A program made the translations under genes and the position numbers. A model generated the notes under the pieces. The model had not been told where the DNA came from. It searched no databases and saw nothing but the letters and a program-made list of their open reading frames with translations. Shown here piece after piece: positions 28,684 through 36,067 of a stretch of DNA of 40,257 nucleotides (position 1 is the first letter of the stretch; the number at the start of each line of letters is the position of its first letter). Source of the stretch: a bacterium (GTDB taxonomy: Bacteria; Planctomycetota; Planctomycetia; Planctomycetales; Planctomycetaceae); assembly GCA_016124895.1 (NCBI GenBank), contig WGMU01000132.1, forward strand, positions 1 to 40,257, written 5' to 3'.

Positions 28684-29811
28684 TCACTGCGGCTTTTCAA
28701 ACGGCGTCTCTGTGATCTGGTCATTCAGCAACCGCTCAACGATCGCGTCGGCGACGAGCGCATGGCAGCGCTCGTTGGGGTGATTGTCGAAGCGGTTGAC
28801 CATCAGGTCCTCGTCGCGATGAGACGTCAGCACGGGCTCCAGATCGAGATACTTTACTTCAGCGTCATTGCAGAATTCCGCCAGCTTCTGATGAGCGTGC
28901 TTGAACGGGTACTTCGGCCCCAGGTTGTGCAGGAACGGGAAGAAGACCATGCGGAATTCGACACCGTGCTCGTCACAGCGGTCTCGAATCCGCTGCAGCG
29001 CCGCCCGGACATTCAGCCAGACGGGCGAGTCGTATGAGTCGGCCAGGTGCGGGAAATAGTCGACTGTCCGCCCGGCGTTGTACTGCTGCCAGCAGAAGTG
29101 CAGCCAGTTGAAGAAGTACGTCCGCGACCACAGCCAGAACCGGGGCCGGATCTGCTGAATGCCCCGGATCGCGATTTCCGTGCGCGGATCGTAACCCTCG
29201 ATATCGTTAAGCATGTAAACGTAGACGAGCACGTCCGGCTGGTAACCTTCCTGCAGCGCCGCCTGGATCGTCGACTCGATCGTCGAGACTTCCCAGCCGA
29301 ACTCGCCGAGATTGAAAACTTCGATCTGCGGGCTGTCGGCCGGACGAAGCCGGTTCAGGTCCGCTTCGACACGATCGGTGAACCGGTCTTCCAGCCGATT
29401 GATCCCCTGAGCGATCGTGAAGCTGTCGCCGAAGAAGAAGATCTGCTTAACACCCGGCGGCTTCCTGATCGTCAGATTGCGGCGATCGCGGAAGTCGGCG
29501 TTGTTGCGATACGGATCGACGTGCCGGCGAAACCAGCGATGGCAGACGTTGGTTGCGTTAAACGCATCCGTCGTGTCGACGAACGCGGCAAACCCCAGTT
29601 CCAGCGATGTCAGCAGAGCCAGCAGCGACCAGAGACTGAACGCCAGCTTGAGCTTCCAGCCTCCTGCGGCCGCACCGTCGCCATCTTTCGCCGTGCTGCA
29701 TATTCTCAGTCTCCGCCGCCACAACAGTAGACCCCGCAGCGCGACAATCAGCACCACCAACCAGACAGCCAGGACGATCAGATAATCGGTTTCGCACCAG
29801 AACAGCAGCAT
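28684..29811 (-). CDS. Membrane-anchored SGNH/GDSL hydrolase-like protein
   Basis: A 375-residue protein starting at the ATG at 29811. The longer frame upstream would translate REP-like intergenic sequence, so I reject it. Two N-terminal hydrophobic segments (about 8-32 and 53-78) suggest membrane anchoring with the rest outside the cytoplasm. The SGNH blocks are visible: FFFGDSFT with GDS at 128-130, NLGEFGWEV near 167-175, YMLNDIEGYD with Asn202, and DNHPNERCH with Asp342 and His344. Such enzymes hydrolyse or transfer ester-linked acyl groups, often acetyl groups on polysaccharides. The substrate here cannot be read from sequence. It is transcribed divergently from the toroid gene. Confidence 0.85.
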   Translation of the reverse strand: MLLFWCETDYLIVLAVWLVVLIVALRGLLLWRRRLRICSTAKDGDGAAAGGWKLKLAFSLWSLLALLTSLELGFAAFVDTTDAFNATNVCHRWFRRHVDPYRNNADFRDRRNLTIRKPPGVKQIFFFGDSFTIAQGINRLEDRFTDRVEADLNRLRPADSPQIEVFNLGEFGWEVSTIESTIQAALQEGYQPDVLVYVYMLNDIEGYDPRTEIAIRGIQQIRPRFWLWSRTYFFNWLHFCWQQYNAGRTVDYFPHLADSYDSPVWLNVRAALQRIRDRCDEHGVEFRMVFFPFLHNLGPKYPFKHAHQKLAEFCNDAEVKYLDLEPVLTSHRDEDLMVNRFDNHPNERCHALVADAIVERLLNDQITETPFEKPQ

Positions 29812-29852
29812 GTGAGGTCCGGACGGTTCAAGCAACGGGTTGCAACTGAAAT

Positions 29853-29879
29853 GGGACAGGCATCCTGCCTGGCATTGGG
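29853..29879. repeat. REP-like palindromic element
   Basis: GGGACAGGCATCCTGCCTGG contains the perfect stem CAGGCA/TGCCTG with a 3-nt loop (29857-29871). It lies in the 295-bp divergent region between the SGNH and toroid genes, with a related element (GGCAGGCTGCCTG) at 29909-29920. A similar core occurs at 17061-17085. Confidence 0.5.
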
Positions 29880-29908
29880 ACGCGGTCTTCTCCTGGAGAC
29901 TTTGACCG

Positions 29909-29930
29909 GCAGGCTGCCTGTGCCACGACA
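29909..29930. repeat. REP-like palindromic element
   Basis: GGCAGGCTGCCTGTGCCAC contains CAGGC/GCCTG around a single T. It is the second element in the same divergent intergenic region. A further GGCAGGCTGG follows at about 29943. Confidence 0.45.
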
Positions 29931-30106
29931 TACCAGGTCTTAAGGCAGGCTGGTTCATCCGGGCGAAGATTCGCGGTTCGTCTGATCTGTGTCGAGTGGC
30001 CAGTTAACCGGGATCAAGGCCACGACGATTGACCTGCCGACAACTGGCTGCTTTCCTACTCGTTCTGCTACCTGCCCTGCCTCCGAACTGCTGTCCGGAA
30101 TCCTCA

Positions 30107-31258
30107 ATGCTCACCCGCCGCGAACTGCTGCTGCAAACCCTGGCTGCTCTGCCGGTCTGTGCCGTTTCCGGCGGGCGCGAGGCCGCACTCGTCGCCGCTC
30201 CGGACAACGACTGGGAGGTCACGCCCAGCAGTGAGCTGGCGTTGCGGCGAGGGGTTGAGTGGCTGGCTCGGAATCAGGGGCCGCAGGGGAACTGGGAATC
30301 GAATGACCTGGGGCTCGTCGGGCTGGGCGTGCTCGCGTTTCTGGCCAACGGGCATCTGCCAGGACGCGGCCGGTTTGGCGCCGTCGTTGAACGCGCGCTC
30401 GATTACGTGCTGCGGAATGCTCAGGCGTCCGGTCTGCTGAACATCGCCGACCCGCAACGCGACATGTACAACCACGGCCTGGCAACGTTCGTGCTCGGGC
30501 AGGCTCATGGGATGACCGATGACCGGCGCATTTCGAGGGTCCTCGAACAGTCGCTCAAGCTGATCGCCAATACGCAGGCACGCGATGGCGGCTGGGATTA
30601 CCGAGCCCGGCGGCAGAGTTACGGGCACGACCTGAGCCTCGTCGTCATGCAGGCCAAGGCGCTGCGGAGTGCCGTTGACAGCGGGCTCGAAGTGCGCAGC
30701 GACGTGATTCAGCTCGCGATTCAGAGCGTCCGGCAGAAGTACCGGGCCGCCAACGGGGCGAGAAACCTCGACGACCCGCGGATTCAGGAAGGTCCCGGAC
30801 AGTTCACTTACGACGGCCACAACGGGACAACGGCGATGGCCGCGGCTGGCGTCGTCTGCCTGCAGGAGTTCGGCCAGTACGACGACTGGCGGATTCCGAA
30901 AAACATGGACGTCATCGCTCAGGCTGTCAAAGAGCTGAAGCCGTCGCGAGCGGGCGACGGTCGAGTCGCCTTCGACGCGTACACGCTGTACTACGTTGGA
31001 CAGGCGCTCTACCAGGTCGGCGGGCAGTGGTGGAAAGAGTGCTACCCGCTGCTGCGTGACAATCTGGTCACATCGCAGATTCGCAAACCGAGCGACGTCT
31101 CCGAAGACGGTGCCTGGCGGGATCCGCGGTACGTGACCGGCGGTCGCCCGAGCCTGCTGTTCGGAACGTCCGTCGCATGCTTTCTGCTGGCGATTCCAAA
31201 CCGTTACCTGCCGATCCTGCAGGAAGGGAAAATCGAAAGCGTCCGCAAGCAGTTCTGA
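30107..31258 (+). CDS. Secreted alpha/alpha-toroid (squalene cyclase/prenyltransferase-like) protein
   Basis: A 383-residue protein. I start it at ATG 30107 because the product then begins with a signal-like segment: TRRELLLQTLAALPVCAV, a twin-arginine-like motif plus hydrophobic core. A TTG 78 bp upstream would only add a second hydrophobic stretch. The rest resembles the squalene cyclase/prenyltransferase toroid fold, with QW-like motifs at RNQGPQGNW (55-63) and NTQARDGGWDY (155-165) and a late GAWRDPRYVTGG phrase. I do not see a DXDD cyclase motif, so cyclase activity is not supported. Many such planctomycete proteins are annotated only as prenyltransferase/squalene-oxidase-repeat proteins. 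It is divergent from the SGNH gene. The 208 bp after its stop hold nothing I recognise. Confidence 0.85.
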   Translation: MLTRRELLLQTLAALPVCAVSGGREAALVAAPDNDWEVTPSSELALRRGVEWLARNQGPQGNWESNDLGLVGLGVLAFLANGHLPGRGRFGAVVERALDYVLRNAQASGLLNIADPQRDMYNHGLATFVLGQAHGMTDDRRISRVLEQSLKLIANTQARDGGWDYRARRQSYGHDLSLVVMQAKALRSAVDSGLEVRSDVIQLAIQSVRQKYRAANGARNLDDPRIQEGPGQFTYDGHNGTTAMAAAGVVCLQEFGQYDDWRIPKNMDVIAQAVKELKPSRAGDGRVAFDAYTLYYVGQALYQVGGQWWKECYPLLRDNLVTSQIRKPSDVSEDGAWRDPRYVTGGRPSLLFGTSVACFLLAIPNRYLPILQEGKIESVRKQF

Positions 31259-31466
31259 CCCATTACTGCCTGAAGGACTGGATCACCGTGTCTGACGCAA
31301 AGGCGAGAAGAAACACAGCGTGACTGAACCGCAGCGCGCGATGTCATACGTTTTGCGAACCAGCCAGCATATTTCGAGACCTGCCAGTCTTACTGATCGA
31401 GCCCGTGCGAGATTTCGTCAAGCTGCCGGAAAGTGGCCCGTAATGCGTCGGCGAAAAGCATCCGGT

Positions 31467-31844
31467 TCAAATCTGACTTTGGACTGTCTCTGATGCAGTC
31501 TGCCCGGAGGTATGCCCGCCATGAGTGACTGACACGTGCAGTTCGTTTCGGAGCGTTGTGACCCCTCTGATCGCAAAAGCGGCGGTCGTTGCCACCTGCT
31601 TGAGGTAGTAGCTGGAGACTTTTCCGGTCAGCTGGGCGCGGCCAGCGGAGACATGGACCGTCACGTGACGAAGCGCCAGATACCCGGTAGCGTTCAGGGA
31701 ATGCTGAATCTCTTCCCGCAACCTGCGGTCGGAACCGGGAGTGCTGCCCGGTGGCAATTCGCGGACATGGACGGGCAGTGAGACGGTTCGGCGTTGATGG
31801 CGCTTTCTGAGAGCACGCTCGGCTGATAAAGGCAGTGTTGTCAT
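31467..31844 (-). CDS. BON-domain protein
   Basis: A 125-residue protein. ATG 31844 is preceded by AGGAAA at suitable spacing. Residues about 41-105 fit a single BON domain: REEIQHSLNATG helix, HVTVHVSAGRAQLTGKV strands, the helix through KQVATTAAF, then GVTTLRNELHV. BON domains are thought to bind phospholipid or membranes and occur in OsmY-like stress proteins. No signal peptide is visible, and the N-terminal 20 residues are basic. Its leader (31845 to about 32116) contains an intrinsic terminator and several inverted repeats, suggesting control by attenuation. Longer frames on both strands here are shadows. Confidence 0.8.
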   Translation of the reverse strand: MTTLPLSAERALRKRHQRRTVSLPVHVRELPPGSTPGSDRRLREEIQHSLNATGYLALRHVTVHVSAGRAQLTGKVSSYYLKQVATTAAFAIRGVTTLRNELHVSVTHGGHTSGQTASETVQSQI

Positions 31845-31900
31845 GCGGGTTTCCTGTGGGACTCCAGAGGCGTGTCAACGGAAATGAAGCTGCAGGAAAA

Positions 31901-31935
31901 AGCCTCTGGACCGCATCTTGCGCGGACCAGAGGCT
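31901..31935 (-). terminator. Intrinsic terminator upstream of the BON gene
   Basis: AGCCTCTGG (31901-31909) pairs with CCAGAGGCT (31927-31935). After an A/A mismatch, CCGC pairs with GCGG, leaving a 7-nt loop. Read on the minus strand the stem is followed directly by TTTTT (31896-31900), the classic Rho-independent form. It lies 57 bp before the BON start codon, so it either ends a small RNA or acts as an attenuator. Confidence 0.8.
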
Positions 31936-32116
31936 CTCGTGGCCTTTTAATTGGAACGTCGTGCCCTTGCAGTGAATCTGCCTCCTGCTCTGCAAAGCTG
32001 CCTGTCGTCAGCAGCCCAATTGGAAAGTTACCGAAATCAGCGAGTCCTCCAATTGCAGCCGAGAGAGATTCTCGCTCGATTCCTTGGCAGCCAGGCAGGC
32101 TGTACAGGGCTGTCAC
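31936..32116 (-). ncRNA. Candidate structured leader or small RNA ending at the BON terminator
   Basis: On the minus strand this stretch leads into the terminator. It contains an 8-bp inverted repeat (CAATTGGA 32017-32024 / TCCAATTG 32048-32055) and a third TTCCAATT box (31949-31956). A short AGGC...GCCT pairing just before the terminator stem could compete with it. The 91-codon frame through the region would run across the terminator, and I do not support it as coding. The 5' end is a guess, as no promoter is evident. The full gap 31845-32225 holds no other gene. Confidence 0.4.
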
Positions 32117-32225
32117 TCAGACCGCTACGACGAAGCACTTGTGATGACCACGATGATTTCGGCGCATGATCTGCTCGAACACCTGCAACAGATTGATCCG
32201 TTGCCCGTCCGAGTCCGAAAGCAGC

Positions 32226-32903
32226 ATGAACAGCGACCCTTCAGAACCGAATTCAGGACATCCGCCCGCTCAGCCGGATGCCGACGGCAGAAACCTGTTT
32301 CTGCGGTTCCGCGATCAGAGTGACCGCGCTGCGTTTGATGAACTGGCTCGGCGTTACAAAGGAGAACTGTGGCGTTTTCTGCGCCACTATGTGCATAACG
32401 CTGCTCTGGCCGACGACCTGCTGCAGGCAACGTTTCTGCGGGTATACGAGAAGGCGGATCAGTACGATTCCGACCGAGACTTTCGCCCCTGGCTGTACAG
32501 CATCGCGACTCATGCGGCCATTGACGCGCTGAGGAAGTCCCGGCGTGAGCGTGCCTTCCGTCTGGATCAGTCGAACGCTGCCGGGCGTATCGAAAGCAGT
32601 CCCACGCAACTGGTGACCGACTCCAGTCTCACACCGGCTGAAATTGCCATCGACGACGAGCAGCAGGAGTGGGCGCGCCATGCCGTGAATGAACTTCCCG
32701 AACATCTGCGTCTGGTCGTACTGCTGGTCTTCTACCAGGGGCTGAAGTATGCCGAGGCGGCAGACGTTCTGGGAATTCCGGTTGGCACACTCAAGTCACG
32801 CATGCACGCTGCTCTGCAGAAACTCGGGCTCCTGGCTCGGGACATGCCGTCAAACGCGTCAGACGACGACGCTGGATTGACGGCCGGTGCTGAAACATCA
32901 TGA
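32226..32903 (+). CDS. ECF-type RNA polymerase sigma factor
   Basis: A 225-residue protein if started at ATG 32226; an in-frame ATG at 32166 would add 20 residues without similarity. Region 2 covers about residues 30-100: AAFDELARRYKGELWRFL, ADDLLQATFLRVYEKA, FRPWLYSIATHAAIDALR. Region 4 covers about 150-205: LPEHLRLVVLLVFYQGLKY, then the helix-turn-helix EAADVLGIPVGTLKSRMHAAL. The protein would direct core RNA polymerase to a specific promoter set. No anti-sigma factor is adjacent. The CNNM/CBS gene starts 19 bp after the stop, probably in one operon. Confidence 0.93.
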   Translation: MNSDPSEPNSGHPPAQPDADGRNLFLRFRDQSDRAAFDELARRYKGELWRFLRHYVHNAALADDLLQATFLRVYEKADQYDSDRDFRPWLYSIATHAAIDALRKSRRERAFRLDQSNAAGRIESSPTQLVTDSSLTPAEIAIDDEQQEWARHAVNELPEHLRLVVLLVFYQGLKYAEAADVLGIPVGTLKSRMHAALQKLGLLARDMPSNASDDDAGLTAGAETS

Positions 32904-32922
32904 CCGTTAAGCGAGCTTCAGA

Positions 32923-33885
32923 ATGACAGCACTCGCCTTGTACACTCTTATCTTCCTGTTTCTGTCAGGGCTGATGGCAGCCATTGACGCCGCAGTACTC
33001 AGCGTCAGTCGGCCGGAAATCGAAGAGCTGATTCACAATCGCCGCGCAGGAGCGAGGATTCTGCGAGACTTGAAACAGCATCTGGCGAGAACGGTCGTCG
33101 TGATCGTCATACTCACCAACACGATCAATGTGCTGGGGCCAATTCTCGTCAGTCAACAGGCGGTGAATCGTTTCGGCCGGCAGTCGCTGGTGCTCCTGAC
33201 AGCCGTCCTGGCGATCAGCACGATCGTCTTCTCAGAGATTCTGCCGAAGGCGATCGGGGCTCATCACGCGCCGCTGGTCGGTCGATTGTCGGCAGGTCCA
33301 CTGCGGGCTATTGAGCTGGCGATCTATCCGCTGGTCAGCGGACTGGCCTGGCTTTCCGGGTGCTTTACTCGAAGTTCACGTCCCATCGGCACCGAGCGGC
33401 AGGTCCGAGCGCTGGCCATGATGGGGCGTCGCGCCGGCCATATCGAAGGCGACGAGATTCTCATGATCTACAAGGCGTTCCGACTCAACGACAGCATCGC
33501 CCGTGACATTATGACGCCGCGGGAAGACGTCGTCGGAATCGCTGCAGACGACACGGTGCGAGAAGCCGCCGAGCAGGTTCGCCATGCCGGATTCTCGCGA
33601 TACCCTGTCTATCGTGACTCGCTGGATCACATTCATGGCTTCGTCACAGGCAGGGATATTCTCGAAGCCATTCTGAGCGGTCGAGATGACGATCCGGTGA
33701 CTTCGATCACTCGACCGGTCCTCAGGTTTACGGCTACTCAGCGGTCCGATGACATGCTGGTGGTGTTTCGCGACGAGCACATTCATCTGGGCGTTGTCGG
33801 CACAGCAGAATCGACGATCGGAATCGTGACACTGGAAGATGTGCTGGAAGAACTCGTTGGGCCGATCGAAGATGAGAAAGACTGA
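32923..33885 (+). CDS. CNNM/CBS-domain membrane protein (HlyC/CorC family)
   Basis: A 320-residue protein. Residues 1 to about 150 form the CNNM (DUF21) membrane domain, with hydrophobic segments near 5-25, 57-78, 87-110 and 125-147 and the FSEILPKAIG motif near 103-112. A pair of CBS domains follows: MTPREDVVGI to GRDILEAIL (about 197-252) and about 260-315, ending TLEDVLEELVGPIEDE. Relatives are implicated in Mg2+/Co2+ transport or resistance, and CBS pairs often bind adenine nucleotides. It ends right after the CBS pair and lacks the C-terminal CorC_HlyC domain of the longer (about 430 aa) members. Likely co-transcribed with the sigma factor gene. It converges on the small membrane-protein gene, with 81 bp between stops. 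Confidence 0.9.
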   Translation: MTALALYTLIFLFLSGLMAAIDAAVLSVSRPEIEELIHNRRAGARILRDLKQHLARTVVVIVILTNTINVLGPILVSQQAVNRFGRQSLVLLTAVLAISTIVFSEILPKAIGAHHAPLVGRLSAGPLRAIELAIYPLVSGLAWLSGCFTRSSRPIGTERQVRALAMMGRRAGHIEGDEILMIYKAFRLNDSIARDIMTPREDVVGIAADDTVREAAEQVRHAGFSRYPVYRDSLDHIHGFVTGRDILEAILSGRDDDPVTSITRPVLRFTATQRSDDMLVVFRDEHIHLGVVGTAESTIGIVTLEDVLEELVGPIEDEKD

Positions 33886-33966
33886 AACGCAAAGAACCCG
33901 CCCAGACGCCCGACGATTTCTCGACCGATCTGCAACTGCTGGAAGTCCTGCACCTTGCCAGTTCAC

Positions 33967-34347
33967 TCACGGCCTTGTCACCGGTGTCCGGCACGGTGGG
34001 TCGCTGGCGGGGAATGATTCCCGCGAGGCTTCATCGATACTATCGAGTGGTGGCCGGAGCGACGGTTCCTGCGGCGCTGGCCTTGAGCACGCGAGAACGT
34101 CCCTGGAGGGATTCGATGCTTTCAAGGAGCGACTTCCAACGGCATGCGCCAGACCTGCGGAGCCTGCCGCCACCGCGAGGATCACGTAGTGAACCTCTTC
34201 CTCGACAGAAGGAACTCCGGCCAGAAGCACGACGATCAGCGTGGCGACGAGCAGATTGAGAACGCCCACGACGCGATGACCGAGATACCAGAGTCCGCTT
34301 CCGGGAATTGCAAAGTTCAGCGCTGCTGCGATCGTCGACGTTTTCAT
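33967..34347 (-). CDS. Small membrane protein with SFPASDPP tail motif
   Basis: A 126-residue protein. ATG 34347 has GGAG about 8 bp upstream. Residues about 5-70 contain three hydrophobic stretches with a Gly/Tyr-rich motif (IPGSGLWYLGHR) reminiscent of TM2-like small membrane domains. The tail reads DSIDEASRESFPASDPP (102-118). This resembles a short acidic motif I recall from many unrelated small bacterial proteins, whose function I do not know. Function is unassigned. It converges with the CNNM/CBS gene. Confidence 0.75.
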   Translation of the reverse strand: MKTSTIAAALNFAIPGSGLWYLGHRVVGVLNLLVATLIVVLLAGVPSVEEEVHYVILAVAAGSAGLAHAVGSRSLKASNPSRDVLACSRPAPQEPSLRPPLDSIDEASRESFPASDPPCRTPVTRP

Positions 34348-35004
34348 GTGACCAGCTCCTCAACTCTGCTGGCTGACCTCTCACTCTGCAGCCTGCCAGT
34401 GAGAATCGCGTGCCGGTTGTGTGGCACAAACTTCGTTCGATCCGGAATTCTCGAAGGAGACTCGCTCAGGTCCTCCCAGTCAGACATGACCGTCGAGCAA
34501 TGCGAAACGACCGGCAGCAACCTCCTGAACGTGCAGCGCGGTATCCTGAGCACTCGGCCTGAGATTCGGTTCGTGACCTGGTTCCCAACTCGCACCTCCT
34601 GCACTCCAGCAGTCTCTGCACAGGGAAGGAAATCGCGCGAACCAGAATCACTTTCAGTCGTAGTAGAAGTGAAGGATCGAGAGCGGTGGACAGGATGTCC
34701 GGGATGGCCGAGTCGCCTCGCAAACCAACTCGGCAGGTGGGAGTGTTCAGCAAAGGAGGAATCGCGCAAGTGAGTGTGAACCGTGTATGGGAAGGCCACC
34801 CCGTGATCGGGGGCGGATTTCGCTGATTCGGGGCTCGACGCTTGGGGGCGCGGCATCCTGCCATCGGGGAACTACGATCCGCACGCTCGCGGGGTGGAGT
34901 GCTTTATGGCCGACCGGGGGGTCGGCATTTTTTCTGCGCGGCGAGGACCAGGAGGCTGGGAACTTCCCTGCCCGGCTGGCCTGCCCCCGCAGTTCCCCGA
35001 TGCT
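34348..35004. other. 657-bp region without a supported protein gene
   Basis: Frames on both strands here (plus 34144-34773, minus 34344-34856, plus 34787-35008) have no recognisable domain, overlap one another, and one crosses the intrinsic terminator at 34909. A strong AAAGGAGG at 34753-34760 precedes GTG 34770, but that frame stops after 18 codons. Other visible structure is a GTGCC...GGCAC hairpin at about 34411-34428. The terminator suggests an untranslated plus-strand transcript. Confidence 0.5.
34909..34933 (+). terminator. Rho-independent terminator with no obvious upstream gene
   Basis: GCCGACC (34909-34915), a GGGG loop and GGTCGGC (34920-34926) form a perfect 7-bp stem followed by ATTTTTT. 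The T-run is only on the plus-strand side. The nearest plus-strand CDS ends about 1 kb upstream at 33885, with an oppositely oriented gene in between. The following gene (35005-35568) is on the minus strand and has no T-run on its side. Confidence 0.85.
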
Positions 35005-35568
35005 TTAATCGCCTTCGTAGCGTCCGCTCGCATAATGCACGGCATAGGCTCCTTCGTCGTCGGTTTCCGCTCCGGCATCGGGTTCCATCGTGTACCAGCG
35101 TGCGTTTCGAAAGTCGTCCGACCAGCCGTTACCGGTCCACCAGTCGTGCATGCACTCGCTGGCTCGTTCGATCGTGTACTGTCGGCGCAAAGCTGAGGGT
35201 GGAGCACAAATCGTGGCAAACAACTGACCGCTCCGTGGGCCGCAGTTCCAGACTCCCGCGATCGAGTTTCCGCGGATTGTGGCACAGAATGTACATTTTC
35301 CGATGCCTTCAACGTCGACAGTTCCATGCACCGCCGGCCACTGATCGCTGGCAGTCAGCTCGCATGTGATCAGAAGGCCTTCTTCGGTCGTTCCGTGTTG
35401 GACTTCCAGACCCAGCAGCCAGTTGTTTGATTCCGGAATGGGTTTCAGAACTCCCACTGTGCCGTGAATCTGTCTCACTTCGAGGTGGCCATTCTGCACT
35501 TCCGCCACGCCGCCCTTGAGTTCAGCGCCGGCAAGAAGCTGCTCAAGCTGTCGATGGATGTTTGACAT
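35005..35568 (-). CDS. Hypothetical protein, beta-rich, cysteine-containing
   Basis: A 187-residue protein I do not recognise. ATG 35568 is chosen because GGAG lies 8 bp upstream; the frame extends 59 codons further but in atypical sequence. The first 17 residues look helical (NIHRQLEQLLAGAEL). The rest is Gly/Thr/Val-rich with alternating strand-like phrases. One of these (KCTFCATIRGNSIAGVWNCG, 91-110) resembles the G-x-I-x-G-x-W turns of small beta-barrels. Six cysteines (69, 92, 95, 109, 121, 139) include a CTFC pair. The C-terminal part is acidic and Trp/Tyr-rich. No signal peptide or membrane segment is visible, so a cytoplasmic location is likely. Confidence 0.7.
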   Translation of the reverse strand: MSNIHRQLEQLLAGAELKGGVAEVQNGHLEVRQIHGTVGVLKPIPESNNWLLGLEVQHGTTEEGLLITCELTASDQWPAVHGTVDVEGIGKCTFCATIRGNSIAGVWNCGPRSGQLFATICAPPSALRRQYTIERASECMHDWWTGNGWSDDFRNARWYTMEPDAGAETDDEGAYAVHYASGRYEGD

Positions 35569-36067
35569 GGTCTGTCTCCGCGTCTGTTTCTGCCCGGTAT
35601 CCCCGCCCCTCCCATCGAGTGTCGCGGAAGTCCGAGGCGTTTCGAGTTCAACACGAAGCACAAGCCATGCCGAGGGCAGCGACACTGCCCGACGTTCGTG
35701 CCAGTCGACCAGGTACGTTGCGGGCCGCCGATTTTCAGCCCCCACGTCCGCTAACGAGGCCCGGCTGACGGCGTGACGTGAGAAATGCCGTTACGCCAGC
35801 GCAGATGCCAGCAGCAAGTCTGGCGTTTGTCCCACCCTCAAATACTGCTCGTCGGAAGATCGCCTGTTCTGATCCGGCCTCTCACAACAGGCAGTGTCCC
35901 GTAGCGGGATTCGCCACCTGACTGTCACGCGTTCCTGATATCTCGATCGCTGATCGCGTTCGAGCGCACGAATCTCGCGCCATTCTCATTCTCTGTGCCA
36001 GTCCGCTCACTGAGACGTGCAGGCAGGAACGCGGGCGAGGACTGCAGAAGCAGACATCCTCGCGTTG
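35569..36067. other. 499-bp intergenic region with hairpins
   Basis: No supported gene. A 9-bp stem with one G-T pair is formed by GGCGTGACG (35770-35778) and CGTTACGCC (35789-35797), and a short GCCAG/CTGGC hairpin lies at 35807-35824. Both are upstream of the minus-strand gene that starts at 35568, so they would be in or before its leader. Confidence 0.45.
36035..36063 (-). terminator. Terminator-like hairpin after the thiol-disulfide protein gene
   Basis: GCGAGGA (36035-36041) and TCCTCGC (36057-36063) form a perfect 7-bp stem, beginning 4 nt past the stop codon on the minus strand. No T-run follows, so termination is only suggested by position. Confidence 0.35.

Noticed and set aside
31872-32144. 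90-codon plus-strand frame before the sigma factor
   Set aside because: It runs through the terminator hairpin and leader structure, and no similarity is recognised.
34770-34826. Short GTG frame after a strong AAAGGAGG
   Set aside because: Only 18 codons before a stop, with no other support; it could be a leader peptide but cannot be shown from sequence.
34344-34856. 170-codon minus-strand frame upstream of the small membrane protein gene
   Set aside because: No domain, overlaps competing frames, and lies in DNA with non-coding character.
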